Source: Micromonospora fulviviridis
GTDB taxonomy: Bacteria > Actinomycetota > Actinomycetes > Mycobacteriales > Micromonosporaceae
DNA: 64,000 nucleotides
Assembly (NCBI RefSeq): GCF_014648395.1
Contig: NZ_BMRA01000013.1
Coordinates: 61,358-125,357, forward strand
Reading direction: 5' to 3'
Each line of letters begins with the position of its first letter. Within the stretch, counting starts at the first letter, position 1. Both the position numbers and the translations under genes were made by a program. Of this stretch, positions 16,893 to 25,708 are shown one piece after another. The notes below the pieces were generated by a model. That model had not been told where the DNA came from. It saw only the letters and a program-made list of their open reading frames with translations, and made no database searches.

Positions 16893-17540
16893 ATGACCGA
16901 TCGCGCCGTACTGCTCTGGATCCACGGCGGCGGATGGCGGGCCCGCTCCGAGGAGGACGGGACCGCCCTCGCCCCGCTCGGGCTGCGGGTGGTGCCCGCG
17001 ACCTACCGCTTCGCGGCCGAGGCCAGCTGGCCGGCCCAGCTGGACGACGTACGCGCCGCGGCGCGGGCCGCCCGGGCCGCGGCGGGCGGGCTGCCGCTGC
17101 TGGTCGGCGGCGACTCGGCCGGCGCCATGCTGGCCCTGCACCTGGGCTTGCGCGGGGTGGACCGGCCCGGCGACGTCCGGGCGGTGCTGGCGTACTGGGC
17201 GCCGGTCGACCCGCTGGACCCGCAGTGGCGGCGGCTGCGCCGCCACGACGACCCCTGGGTCGACCTGCTCGGCCACCCGCCCGCCGCGGACGACCCGGCG
17301 ACGGTCGACGCGACCGTCGCCAGCCACCTGGGTTCGGGCCTCCCGGTGCTGCTGGTGCACGGCCGCGACGACGCCGCGGTTCCGGCCGCCCAGTCGGTCG
17401 GCCTGGCCGGCCGGCTGCTCGCCGCCGGCCACCCGGCGCACCTCTGGCTCACCCACGGCGGGCACGCGCTCGACCTGGCCCGCCCCGACATCCAGGCGGT
17501 CACCGCCACGTTCCTGGACACCGTCCTCCCGCCGGCCTGA
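16893..17540 (+). CDS. Alpha/beta hydrolase, HSL/BD-FAE-like esterase
   Basis: A 215-aa hydrolase: HGGG oxyanion motif at residues 11-14 (LLWIHGGGW), nucleophile motif GGDSAGAML (Ser near residue 76), late Asp in VHGRDDAAVP and catalytic His in THGGHAL. This matches small acetyl-esterase or carboxylesterase enzymes. CAGCAT (16881-16886) lies 6 nt before ATG at 16893. Followed 20 nt later by the VOC gene, which has its own promoter inside the gap. Confidence 0.85.
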   Translation: MTDRAVLLWIHGGGWRARSEEDGTALAPLGLRVVPATYRFAAEASWPAQLDDVRAAARAARAAAGGLPLLVGGDSAGAMLALHLGLRGVDRPGDVRAVLAYWAPVDPLDPQWRRLRRHDDPWVDLLGHPPAADDPATVDATVASHLGSGLPVLLVHGRDDAAVPAAQSVGLAGRLLAAGHPAHLWLTHGGHALDLARPDIQAVTATFLDTVLPPA

Positions 17541-17559
17541 GCCGACTACGGTGCAGGGC

Positions 17560-17952
17560 ATGCCCGACCTCACGGCGATCGTCATCCACTGCCGGGACCC
17601 CTACCTGCTCGCCCCGTTCTGGAGCACGGTGACGGGGCTGCCGGTGGTCGACCAGGACCGGGCGAAGCTCGCCGACCGGTCGCTGGAGCCGGGCGAGTCG
17701 GTGCTGCTGCGCGACCCCGCCGGCCACCGCCCGGACGTGTGGATCAGCCCCGTCGACGACCTGCCCGGTCCCGGCCGGATCCACCTGGACCTGGTCGGCG
17801 ACGCCGAGGAGCGGGCCGCCGTGCTGGAGGCGGGCGCGACGGTGGTCCGCGAGCTGCCCCGGTGGACCGTGCTGGCCGACCCGGAGGGCAACGAGTTCTG
17901 CCTGCTCCCCCAGGGCGAGGCGCACGGCGACACGCTGCTGCCCGGGCACTGA
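17560..17952 (+). CDS. VOC (glyoxalase-like) family protein
   Basis: A 130-aa VOC-superfamily protein. Pattern of paired beta-alpha-beta-beta-beta modules: IVIHCRDPYLLAPFWSTVTGLPV in the first half, and IHLDLVGDAEERAAVLEAGATVV then WTVLADPEGNEFCLL in the second, with likely metal ligands His and Glu. This resembles glyoxalase-like domain proteins of unknown substrate. The ATG at 17560 (not 17551) is supported by TACGGT at 17547-17552 with a 7-nt gap. Confidence 0.85.
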   Translation: MPDLTAIVIHCRDPYLLAPFWSTVTGLPVVDQDRAKLADRSLEPGESVLLRDPAGHRPDVWISPVDDLPGPGRIHLDLVGDAEERAAVLEAGATVVRELPRWTVLADPEGNEFCLLPQGEAHGDTLLPGH

Positions 17953-18007
17953 ACGCCCGGCGGCGCCGCCGGTCCCGCGGGCTCGGCGGCGCCGGTTCCG
18001 GTGCCGG

Positions 18008-20068
18008 TCAGTCGACCAGGTTGTGCAGGTCGATCCGGCCCCGGGCGAAGGCGTCCACCCGGCCCCACCGGCCCGGGATGTCCAGCACCTCGATCCGCCC
18101 CATGCCGACCGGCAGCCGCGGGTCCACCGCGAGGTGCCCCTCGTGCGGTTCCAGCCCCAGCATGGTCCGGATCAGCAGCAGCGGGGTCCCCGTCGACCAG
18201 GCCTGCGGGCTGCACGCCGTCGGATACTCCACCGGGAACTTGGTCAGCTCCCGCTGGTAGCCGCCGAACGCCTCCGGCAGCCGCCCGTCGAAGTACCGCG
18301 CCGCGTCCAGGATGCCGTTGGCGATGGTGGCGGCCTCCTCGGCGAAGCCGTACCGACGCAGCCCCCAGGCGATGAAGGAGTTGTCGAACGGCCAGATCGT
18401 GCCGTTGTGGTAGCCGATCGGGTTGTAGCGGACCTCGCCCTCGGCCAGGGTGCGCACCCCCCAGCCGGAGAAGAGCCGTGGGCCGACCAGGTGCGCGGCG
18501 ACCTGCGCCGCCCGGTCCTCGTCCACGATGCCGCTCCACAGCAGGTGGCCGATGTTGGAGCTGAGCACGTCGCACTGCCGGCCGTTCGGGTCCAGCCCCA
18601 GGGCGTAGTAGCCGCCGTCGTCCACCCACCAGTCCCGGTTGAACCGCTCCTTCAGCTGCGCCGCCTCACGCTCCAACTGCTCGGCGTACGCCGGGTCGTC
18701 CCAGAACTCCCGGGCCAGCCGGGCGGCCCGCATCTTCGCGTCGTACGCGTACCCCTGCACCTCGCAGGTGGCCCGCGGGAAGGGCGGCAGCGTCCCGTCG
18801 GAGTAGGAGAGGGAGTCCCAGGAGTCCTTCCAGCACTGGTTCTCCAGGCCGGTGTCGGTGTTGCGCCGCTCGTACCAGATGTAGCCGTTGCCGACCAGGT
18901 CGGCGTAGTCGTCGACCCACTTCAGGGCGGCCCGGCACTCGCGTTCCAGCTCCTTGACCAGCGCGACGTCGCCGCTCCACTTCTCGTACTCGTCAAGCAG
19001 CACGATGAACAGCGGGGTCGCGTCCACCGACCCGTAGTACGGCGAGTGCGGCTGTTCCTCGAAGGCGGCGGTCTCGCCGTAGCGCATCTCGTGCAGGATC
19101 CGGCCCGGGTCCTCGTCGCGGAAGTCGTCGAACCGGGTGCCCTGCAACGCGCCCAGGATGCGCAGCGTGGTCTTCGACATCTCCGGCGCGAACGGCAGCA
19201 CCTGGAGGCAGGTGAAGATGCTGTCCCGGCCGAACATGGTCATGAACCAGGGCAGGCCGGCGGCCGGCAGGGTCTGGCCGCCGAGGGAGAGCGGCGAGAA
19301 CCGCAGCGCGGCCAGGTCGATGAGGCTGCGCCGGTACGTCGAGGCCAACTGCTCGTGCTCCGTGTTGACCTTCGGCGCCTTGGCGACCCACCGCTCCAGG
19401 TCGTGCTGGAGGGCCAGCCGCTCGGTGCCGTGCGCGCGCAGCCCCATCCGCAGGTCCCGCCCGCCCGGCCCGACCGCGTGGGTCTGCACGTCGATGGCGG
19501 TGTCCCACTGCTCGTTGGGTTCGAGGTGGATGCTCCAGGCGAACCCGTTGCGGTCGTAGCGGGCCGGCCGGGAGGCGGCGATGACCGTTTCGCGGCGGAA
19601 GTTGCCCCGCCGGTAGCCGAGCCGCAGCCGGTCCGCCTCGGCCTCGGCGTAGGTCTCGCCCTTCTTGTTCAGGATCTCGTCCTTGACCTGGAACAGGTCG
19701 GCGAAGTCGGCGCCCGCCTCCATCCGGATCTCCAGGTCGACCGCCTTCTCGTCATGGTTGAGGATGGTCAGCGTCTCCCGGAAGCTGCCGCCCACCGCCC
19801 GCTCCCGGATGATCGACAACTTGGCGTCGATGTAGTGCGTGGCCATCCCCGGCACCAGGAAGAACCGGGCCTCGTAGTACTGGAGGTCGTCGTAGGAGAG
19901 CGCGTTGAGGCGCTCGCCGTTGACGGTCAGCACCCACTTGGACAGGAACCGCGTGTCGATCGAGAAGAGGCCGGTCGGCTCGCTCGGCGTGGCCTCGATG
20001 TCGCCGGTGTCCTCGGAGACCACGAAGGTGTTGCCGTCGAGGATCCGGATGGTGTTGTTCGCAGCCAT
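18008..20068 (-). CDS. Amylo-alpha-1,6-glucosidase / glycogen debranching-type protein
   Basis: A 686-aa two-domain glycosidase. Residues 1-220 form the N-terminal debranching-enzyme beta domain (FVVSEDTGDIEATPSEPTGL, LFSIDTRFLSKWVLTVNG). Residues 250-686 are an (alpha/alpha)6 barrel with AAGLPWFMTMFGRDSIFT, QCWKDSWDSLSYSDG, LLWSGIVDEDRAA and GYHNGTIWPFDNS, which carry the usual acidic residues. The family hydrolyses alpha-glucosidic branches; bacterial members may act on short glucans or mannosylglycerate. The start ATG overlaps the stop of the SCP2 gene as ATGA, so the two are translationally coupled. Confidence 0.85.
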   Translation of the reverse strand: MAANNTIRILDGNTFVVSEDTGDIEATPSEPTGLFSIDTRFLSKWVLTVNGERLNALSYDDLQYYEARFFLVPGMATHYIDAKLSIIRERAVGGSFRETLTILNHDEKAVDLEIRMEAGADFADLFQVKDEILNKKGETYAEAEADRLRLGYRRGNFRRETVIAASRPARYDRNGFAWSIHLEPNEQWDTAIDVQTHAVGPGGRDLRMGLRAHGTERLALQHDLERWVAKAPKVNTEHEQLASTYRRSLIDLAALRFSPLSLGGQTLPAAGLPWFMTMFGRDSIFTCLQVLPFAPEMSKTTLRILGALQGTRFDDFRDEDPGRILHEMRYGETAAFEEQPHSPYYGSVDATPLFIVLLDEYEKWSGDVALVKELERECRAALKWVDDYADLVGNGYIWYERRNTDTGLENQCWKDSWDSLSYSDGTLPPFPRATCEVQGYAYDAKMRAARLAREFWDDPAYAEQLEREAAQLKERFNRDWWVDDGGYYALGLDPNGRQCDVLSSNIGHLLWSGIVDEDRAAQVAAHLVGPRLFSGWGVRTLAEGEVRYNPIGYHNGTIWPFDNSFIAWGLRRYGFAEEAATIANGILDAARYFDGRLPEAFGGYQRELTKFPVEYPTACSPQAWSTGTPLLLIRTMLGLEPHEGHLAVDPRLPVGMGRIEVLDIPGRWGRVDAFARGRIDLHNLVD

Positions 20069-20436
20069 CAGGCAGCCCTCCTCTGGAACGAGTGGTGCGG
20101 CCCCCGGGACTCCGGCGGACCGGGAAAGATCCGTTCGAGCTGCAACACCAGGCGCAGGTCGCCGGAGACGGTCATGTCCCCGCGCAACAGCGCCGCGATG
20201 GCGTTCTCCTCGCCGCTGACCAGCTCACCGAAGAGCCGGGGCTCGGTCCCCACCACCGTGTCGGCCTCCTGGTCCTCCTGGCGGACCCGGAGGTTGCCCC
20301 GGTCGATCTCCAGCAGCCAGTGTGTGGTCTGCGGTCCCTCGTGCAGGTCGAACCGGAGAGTTCCCGAGGTCTTGGCCAGCAGCGGCTCGAACCCTCGCCG
20401 GTCCAGGTCCTCGAAGAACTTCGTGGTCGTGTCCAT
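20068..20436 (-). CDS. SCP2 sterol-binding-domain protein
   Basis: A 122-aa single-domain protein of the SCP2 lipid-transfer fold: TLRFDLHEGPQTTHWLLEIDRGNLRVRQ is a run of strands, followed by TVVGTEPRLFGELVSGEENAIAALLRGDMTVSGDLRLVLQLERIF, the hallmark segment. It may bind a hydrophobic ligand. GGAGGAG precedes the ATG by 9 nt. Coupling to the debranching-type enzyme is unusual and suggests a shared process that I cannot name. Confidence 0.8.
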   Translation of the reverse strand: MDTTTKFFEDLDRRGFEPLLAKTSGTLRFDLHEGPQTTHWLLEIDRGNLRVRQEDQEADTVVGTEPRLFGELVSGEENAIAALLRGDMTVSGDLRLVLQLERIFPGPPESRGPHHSFQRRAA

Positions 20437-20562
20437 CCGGGCGACTCCTCCCGCGATCCGCGGCCTCCGACGTCCGAGGACGGGTCCCCGCCGGGTGGGC
20501 GGTCAACCTCGCCCGGTTCGGGTGAGTCGCGCGCCGGGCCTGCGCGCCCTCGGGCAGCGCGA

Positions 20563-20591
20563 ACGCCGGCCTCCGAACCGGAGGCCGGCGT
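20563..20591 (-). terminator. Hairpin terminator downstream of the CBS gene
   Basis: Perfect 13-bp inverted repeat with a 3-nt loop (20563-20575 / 20579-20591), 17 nt past the CBS-protein stop. No T-run. Confidence 0.75.
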
Positions 20592-20607
20592 CACCGCGGC
20601 GGACGGG

Positions 20608-21024
20608 TCAGTTGTTGGGTTCGTCGGCGCTGATGTCCGCGAGCACCGACTGGGGTTCCCGCTCCACGGCCAGGTCACCCATGGAGACCAGGCCGACCAG
20701 GCGGCCGTCGTCGATCACCGGGAGCCGGCGGACCGCGTAGGTGCGCATCAGGTCGGCGGCGGCCACCGCGTCGTCGTACTGGCTCACCGTCACCACGTCC
20801 TTGCTGGTGATCTGGTTGAGCCGGGTCGTGTTGGGATCCATGTTCTCGGCCACGCCCCGCACCGTGATGTCCCGGTCCGTGACGATGCCGACCACGTTGT
20901 CGCCATCGGTCACCACCACGTCGCCGATGGCGCTGTCCCGCATCTCCTGCGCCGCGGCGGTGAGGGTGTCGCTGCCGTCCATCGTCACCAACCGGGTCGT
21001 CATGAACTCTCCGACCGTTGTCAT
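20608..21024 (-). CDS. Two-CBS-domain protein
   Basis: A 138-aa protein made of one Bateman module: CBS1 (MTTRLVTMDGSDTLTAAAQEM, VVGIVTDRDITVRG) and CBS2 (VVTVSQYDDAVAAADLMRTYAVRRLPVIDDGRLVGLVSMGDLA). Such stand-alone pairs bind adenine nucleotides and act as energy sensors; partner not visible. AGAGGGGAGCACC precedes ATG at 21024. Confidence 0.88.
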   Translation of the reverse strand: MTTVGEFMTTRLVTMDGSDTLTAAAQEMRDSAIGDVVVTDGDNVVGIVTDRDITVRGVAENMDPNTTRLNQITSKDVVTVSQYDDAVAAADLMRTYAVRRLPVIDDGRLVGLVSMGDLAVEREPQSVLADISADEPNN

Positions 21025-21127
21025 GGTGCTCCCCTCTCGGTGTCGGCACGGCGGTCTACCCGGCGGCGCGGGCGAGGTAACGCGGCACCGCCGCGGGCGA
21101 GGCGGCGTGGCGCCGTCGGGGCGCCGG

Positions 21128-21565
21128 TCAGCGCGGCGGCATCCCGTAGACCCGCTCGACGTGCAGCCGGAGCACCAGCCGGCGCTCGGCCACCATGGCC
21201 CGCCGGAAGTCGTCCCAGTCCGGGTGTTCGCCCTGCACCGCCCGGTAGAGCCCGACCAGTTCCCCGACGGTCGCGTCGTCCGGCCGCTCCGCCACCGCGG
21301 TCAGCTCGGCCCGCGCCTCCGCCACCGCGTACGCCCAGCCGTCCTCGCTGCTGACGTGGAAGCTGGCGCGGGGGTCGCGGCGCAGGTTGGCGGTCTTGGC
21401 CCGGCCGTCGGTGACCGAGACCCGGATCAGCCCGGCGTCCCGGTCGAAGGAGTGCACCACGGTGGACAGCTGGGGCCGGCCGTCCCGCTTCAGCGTGGCG
21501 AGCACGCCGAGCCGCCGGCTCGCGATGAGGTCGGTCAGGGCCTGCCGGGTCCGCTCGTCCGCCAT
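21128..21565 (-). CDS. PPOX-class F420-dependent oxidoreductase-like protein
   Basis: A 145-aa split-beta-barrel flavin/F420-binding protein. Diagnostic segments: LIASRRLGVLATLKRDGRPQLSTV, IRVSVTDGRAKTANLRRDPRASFHV and a C-terminal LRLHVERVYGMPP. Actinobacterial members of this group use cofactor F420 (family knowledge, TIGR03618-like); the substrate is unknown. Start chosen at the ATG at 21565 because GGGAGG is 6 nt upstream; the longer frame to 21646 has no support. Confidence 0.85.
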   Translation of the reverse strand: MADERTRQALTDLIASRRLGVLATLKRDGRPQLSTVVHSFDRDAGLIRVSVTDGRAKTANLRRDPRASFHVSSEDGWAYAVAEARAELTAVAERPDDATVGELVGLYRAVQGEHPDWDDFRRAMVAERRLVLRLHVERVYGMPPR

Positions 21566-21657
21566 GGGGGCCTCCCGTGTCGACTGGTGTGGTCGTCCCC
21601 ATCTCACCGCACTTCCCGCCCGCGTGCCCGGCCACCCGCCGGGCACGCGGGACCGGG

Positions 21658-22683
21658 TCAGCGCAGCTCGGCGGCGACCAGCTCGGCGAGCTGCACGGCG
21701 TTGAGCGCCGCGCCCTTGCGCAGGTTGTCGTTCGCGCAGAACAGGGCGAGCCCGTGCTCGACGGTCTCGTCGGCCCGGATCCGACCCACGTACGTCGGGT
21801 CCTGGCCGGCCGCCTCCAGCGGGGTCGGCACGTCGCTCAGCGCCACGCCCGGCGCGCCGTCGAGCAGCTCGCGGGCCCGGGCCGGGGTGAGCGGGCGGGC
21901 GAAGCGCGCGTTGATCTGGAGGGAGTGGCCGGTGAAGACCGGCACCCGCACGCAGGTGCCGGAGACCTTGAGCCCGGGGATCTCCAGGATCTTGCGGCTC
22001 TCGTTGCGCAGCTTCTGCTCCTCGTCGGTCTCGAACGAGCCGTCGTCGACGATCGAACCGGCCAGCGGGAGCACGTTGAAGGCGATCGGGCGGGCGAACG
22101 AGCGCGGCGCGGGGAACTCCACGGCCGACCCGTCGAAGGCGAGCCCGGCGGCGTGCTCGGCGACCTTGCGGACCTGCTCGTCCAGCTCGGCCACGCCGGC
22201 CAGGCCGGCCCCGGAGACGGCCTGGTAGGTGGCGACGACCAGGCTGACCAGCTCGGCCTCCTGGTGCAGCGGGCGCAGCACCGGCATGGCGGCCATCGTG
22301 GTGCAGTTGGGGTTGGCCACGATGCCCCTGGGCCGGTCGGCGATGGCGTGCGGGTTGACCTCGGCGACCACCAGCGGCACCTCGGGGTCCATGCGGAACG
22401 CCGAGGAGTTGTCGATGACGACCGCGCCCGCCTCGGCGACCCGGGGGGCCAGCTCCCGGGCGGTGCCCTTGCCCGCCGAGAAGAGCACGATGTCCAGGCC
22501 CCGGTAGTCGGCCGTGGCCGCGTCCTCGACGGTGACCTCGCCGTCGCGCCAGGGCAGCGTGCGCCCGGCCGACCGGGCCGAGGCGAACAGCCGCACCTGC
22601 TCCGCCGGGAAGTCGCGCTCCGCCAGCACCTGCCGCATCACGCCACCGACCTGGCCGGTGGCCCCCACAATGCCGATCCTCAT
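21658..22683 (-). CDS. asd: Aspartate-semialdehyde dehydrogenase
   Basis: A 341-aa enzyme converting aspartyl phosphate and NADPH to aspartate semialdehyde, the branch point for lysine, threonine, methionine and diaminopimelate. NADP motif GIVGATGQVGGVM at residues 3-15; catalytic Cys in NPNCTTMAA near residue 130; AYQAVSGAG-like segment, RVPVFTGHSLQINARF with the catalytic His. ATG at 22683 is preceded by TAGCCT (22691-22696) and a 7-nt gap, so it is leaderless. No lysC is adjacent here, unlike the common lysC-asd pair. Confidence 0.95.
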   Translation of the reverse strand: MRIGIVGATGQVGGVMRQVLAERDFPAEQVRLFASARSAGRTLPWRDGEVTVEDAATADYRGLDIVLFSAGKGTARELAPRVAEAGAVVIDNSSAFRMDPEVPLVVAEVNPHAIADRPRGIVANPNCTTMAAMPVLRPLHQEAELVSLVVATYQAVSGAGLAGVAELDEQVRKVAEHAAGLAFDGSAVEFPAPRSFARPIAFNVLPLAGSIVDDGSFETDEEQKLRNESRKILEIPGLKVSGTCVRVPVFTGHSLQINARFARPLTPARARELLDGAPGVALSDVPTPLEAAGQDPTYVGRIRADETVEHGLALFCANDNLRKGAALNAVQLAELVAAELR

Positions 22684-22919
22684 GCCCGCGAGGCTACCCA
22701 GCCGGGCGGGGCCGGCGGGATACCTTTCCCAGCGCGCGGGCCGCGCGCCGCCGGCCACCTCGTTCGCCGATCGGGCCGTCGACCTGCAACGACACCGCCC
22801 GACGGCGGGCCACCGGCGAAGAATCGCCCGCCATCCGGGGGCCGGGCCGGAGCTTCCGCGTCCACCGGCCGGCCACCGGACGACCTGTGACGCGACGGGA
22901 ATCACATCCGAGGTCCCGC
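22684..22919. other. Intergenic region upstream of asd
   Basis: Apart from the asd -10 box (22691-22696) I see no gene and no riboswitch; the leaderless start leaves no room for a leader. Confidence 0.4.
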
Positions 22920-22954
22920 CGTGGCGGTGTCCCCGGCCGGTCGACACCGCCACG
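22920..22954 (-). terminator. Hairpin after the M16 protease operon
   Basis: Perfect 12-bp inverted repeat (22920-22931 / 22943-22954), about 38 nt after the M16 stop. Confidence 0.65.
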
Positions 22955-22991
22955 TCGCCGGGCCGGCGAGAACCGGCCCCGGCCCGACGCG

Positions 22992-24338
22992 TCAGGGGGC
23001 GTGGTCGACGACCTCGCCTAGGCCGGCGGCCACCAGGTCGTCCCGGATCAGCGCCGAGTCGCCCTCGACCACCAGGGTGAGCGACTCCGGGTGCAGGTGC
23101 GCGACGGCCGCCGCGGAGACCTCCTCGACGGTCGCGGCGAGCAGCGCCTCGCGCAGCCGGGCGTGGTAGTCGTCCGGCAGGTCGTGCACGACCAGAGTGG
23201 TGAGCGCCGAGGCGATGGCCCGGGGGCTCTGCAGCTCGACCGAGAGCTGGCCGGCCCGCCAGGAGCGGGCCACCGCCAGCTCGTCCTCGGTCACCCCGGT
23301 CAGGCGGGTACGCGACACCTCGCCGACCGCCTCGACCAGGGCCGGCGCGGTCACCGCGGTCTGCACGCCGGAGCTGATCGCGAACCGCCCGAACCGGCGG
23401 GACGAGGCGAAGTCGCCCCGGATCCCGTACGTGTAGCCGCGCACCTCACGGATCAGGTGGTTGAGTCGGGAGGTGAACGCCCCGCCGAGCACCGTGCCGG
23501 CCAGCGTCATGGGCACGTGGTCCGGGTGGGCGCGGTGCGGCGAGGGGTGCCCGAGGCGGAGCGTCGACTGCACCGAGCCGGGACGGTCGACCAGGATGAT
23601 CCGCCGCCGCTCCGACAGCGGCACCTCGATCGGGCCGCCCTTGTCCGGCGCCGCGCCGCCGGCCCCCGTGAACACCGTCGCGGCGAGCGCGTCGAGGTCG
23701 ATCCGGTCCAGGTCACCGGCGACGATCAGAGTGCCGGGGCGGATGAACCACTCGGAGTGGAAGACCGTCACGTCGTCCACGTCCAGGGCGGCCACGCTGT
23801 CCGGGTCGCCGTACAGCGGGCGGCCCCAGCGGTTGTCCGCGCCGAACAGGTCGGCGCGCAGCACGGCGTCGGCGCGCGGGCCCGGGTTCGCCCAGTCCAT
23901 CCGCAGCGCGGTCGCCTCGTCGTCGCGGACCCGCCGCACGTCGGCCGGGTCGAGCTTGGGCGTGCGCACCGCCTCGGTGAGCAGTTCCACGGCCGCGCCC
24001 AGCCGGTCCACCGGCACCTGCACGCTGACCTGGAACGAGTCCCAGTCCAGGCCGGCCACCAGCTCGGTGCCGAGCGCCTCGATGGCCAGGGCGTACGCGG
24101 TGGCGTCCCGCTGCGCGGTGCCCTCCTCCAGCGCCTTGGCCAGCACGCCGCCGAGCCCCTCCTTGCCGACCGGCTCCCGGCCGGCGCCGCCGTCGAGCAG
24201 CAGCAGCGCGACGGCGAGGTTCTGCCCGGGCAGGTGCGCGGCGACGACCTGCCCGCCGGCGGCGGACCGGCGGACCACCTGCGGGAACCGGTACGGGCGG
24301 GCGGCGCCCGCGCCGGGACGGGTGGCGATCAGCGTCAT
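22992..24338 (-). CDS. M16-family peptidase-like subunit without zinc motif
   Basis: A 448-aa protein with the M16 (pitrilysin/MPP) fold. The HxxEH position reads GKEGLGGVLAKALEEGT, so zinc cannot bind. It keeps the Arg/Tyr pair of inactive alpha subunits in LNHLIREVRGYTYGIRGDF near residue 300 and the DVDDVTVFHSEWFIRPGTLIVAGDL segment. It would pair with the active subunit encoded just upstream to form a clam-shell protease chamber. Its ATG overlaps the partner's TGA as ATGA. Confidence 0.87.
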   Translation of the reverse strand: MTLIATRPGAGAARPYRFPQVVRRSAAGGQVVAAHLPGQNLAVALLLLDGGAGREPVGKEGLGGVLAKALEEGTAQRDATAYALAIEALGTELVAGLDWDSFQVSVQVPVDRLGAAVELLTEAVRTPKLDPADVRRVRDDEATALRMDWANPGPRADAVLRADLFGADNRWGRPLYGDPDSVAALDVDDVTVFHSEWFIRPGTLIVAGDLDRIDLDALAATVFTGAGGAAPDKGGPIEVPLSERRRIILVDRPGSVQSTLRLGHPSPHRAHPDHVPMTLAGTVLGGAFTSRLNHLIREVRGYTYGIRGDFASSRRFGRFAISSGVQTAVTAPALVEAVGEVSRTRLTGVTEDELAVARSWRAGQLSVELQSPRAIASALTTLVVHDLPDDYHARLREALLAATVEEVSAAAVAHLHPESLTLVVEGDSALIRDDLVAAGLGEVVDHAP

Positions 24339-25627
24339 GAGGTCTCCTCGGGCAGGTAGGTGAGGGTCGCCCGGTCGGCCGCGCCGAGCAGCTCGGCGGC
24401 CTGCTCGGCGATCTGCTCGGCGGTGACGGCCAGCCAGGCGGGCAGCCGCTCGCCGGCCCGGGCCGGGTCGCCGAACTGGGTGGCGTAGCGGCCGAGGGTG
24501 TCCGCACGACCGTCCACCGTGGACATCTGCCGCCACCACATGGTGCTGAGCAGCGCCTTGGCCCGGTCCAGCTCGGCGGCGGTCACCGGCACGGTGGCCA
24601 GTTCGTCGACCACCTCGGTCAGCCCCTCGCGCAGCCGGTCGCCGGACACACCGGGGCGGGCCGTGGCGGTGGCGATCAGCGGCGCGGGGCCGTGTGCCAG
24701 GTCCACCCCGTACGCCCCGACCAGGTCCGGCTGGGCGATCCGCTCGCCGTCGGCGAGGCGCTGGTAGAGCCGGCTGCCCCGGCCGCTGCCCAGCACGGTG
24801 GCGAGCACGGTGGTCACGTCGTAGCCGGGGGTGCCGAACGGGTGGGTGCGGTGCGCGACGTAGACGCGGGGAGCGGGCACGTCGGTGGTGACCGTCTCCA
24901 CCCCCGGGCCGCCGCCGGCCGGGACCGTGCGCCCGTCGGGGGCGGCCGGGATGTCGTCGCGCGGCGGCAGGGCGCCGAAGTACTTGTCGGCCAGCGCGAA
25001 CACCTCGGCCGCGGTGGTGTCGCCGACCACGGTGAGCACGGCGTTGTTCGGCGCGTAGAAGGTGCTGTGGAACGCCTGGAAGGTGGCCAGGTCGGCGGCG
25101 TTCAGGTCGGCCATCGAGCCGATCGTGGCGTGGTGGTACGGGTGCCCGGGCGGATAGAGCAGCGGCAGCAGCCGCAGCCAGGCGTCGCCGTAGGGCACGT
25201 TCTCGTAGCGCTGGCGGCGCTCGTTCTTCACCACGTCCCGCTGGTTGTCCAGCGTCTCCTGGGTCAGCGCGGGGACCAGCCCGCCCATTCGGTCGGCCTC
25301 CAGCCAGAGCGCCAACTCCAGGTGCTCGGCCGGGACCGTCTCGAAGTAGTTGGTCCGGTCCGGGTTGGTGGTGGCGTTGAGCGAGCCGCCGGAGCCCTGG
25401 ATGAGCTTCATGTGCTCGGTCTTCGCCACGTTGACCGAGCCCTCGAACATCAGGTGCTCGAAGAGGTGGGCGAAGCCGGTCTGCCCCTCCGGTTCGTGGC
25501 GGGATCCCACGTCGTACCAGAGGTTCACGGCGACCGCGGGAGCCGTGCGGTCCTCGCTCACCACCACGCGCAGACCGTTGTCCAGTCGGGTCGTCTCGAT
25601 CGGCCAGGGGTAACCGCTGTCGGGCAT
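24335..25627 (-). CDS. M16-family zinc metallopeptidase, active subunit
   Basis: A 430-aa protease with the inverted zinc motif HLFEH (His54, Glu57, His58) in GFAHLFEHLMFEGS and the distal Glu near residue 134 in DVVKNERRQRYEN. Domains: N-terminal M16 (about 1-180) and C-terminal M16_C (about 190-370, with RVYVAHRTHPFGTPGYDVTTVLA). Acts on peptides, subcellular location cytoplasmic because no signal peptide is present. ATG at 25627 has TAGCGT (25634-25639) 6 nt upstream, leaderless, and leads a two-gene operon. Confidence 0.9.
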   Translation of the reverse strand: MPDSGYPWPIETTRLDNGLRVVVSEDRTAPAVAVNLWYDVGSRHEPEGQTGFAHLFEHLMFEGSVNVAKTEHMKLIQGSGGSLNATTNPDRTNYFETVPAEHLELALWLEADRMGGLVPALTQETLDNQRDVVKNERRQRYENVPYGDAWLRLLPLLYPPGHPYHHATIGSMADLNAADLATFQAFHSTFYAPNNAVLTVVGDTTAAEVFALADKYFGALPPRDDIPAAPDGRTVPAGGGPGVETVTTDVPAPRVYVAHRTHPFGTPGYDVTTVLATVLGSGRGSRLYQRLADGERIAQPDLVGAYGVDLAHGPAPLIATATARPGVSGDRLREGLTEVVDELATVPVTAAELDRAKALLSTMWWRQMSTVDGRADTLGRYATQFGDPARAGERLPAWLAVTAEQIAEQAAELLGAADRATLTYLPEETS

Positions 25628-25708
25628 GGCACGACGCTATCCGATCTCGCGGGCGGAAAGGTGACGTGCGGGGAGCATCGTCGCCGCGCGCCGGGGTACT
25701 CGCCGCAC

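Noticed and set aside
18023..20740. Plus-strand frame of 905 aa
   Set aside because: Antisense shadow of the debranching-type gene and SCP2 gene.
22684..22919. Lysine or other riboswitch before asd
   Set aside because: The TAGCCT box 7 nt before the ATG implies a leaderless transcript, leaving no room for a riboswitch.
24692..25708. N-terminal extension of the gene starting at 25709
   Set aside because: This stretch is antisense to the M16 protease and has shadow composition; a promoter-like box sits directly before 25709.
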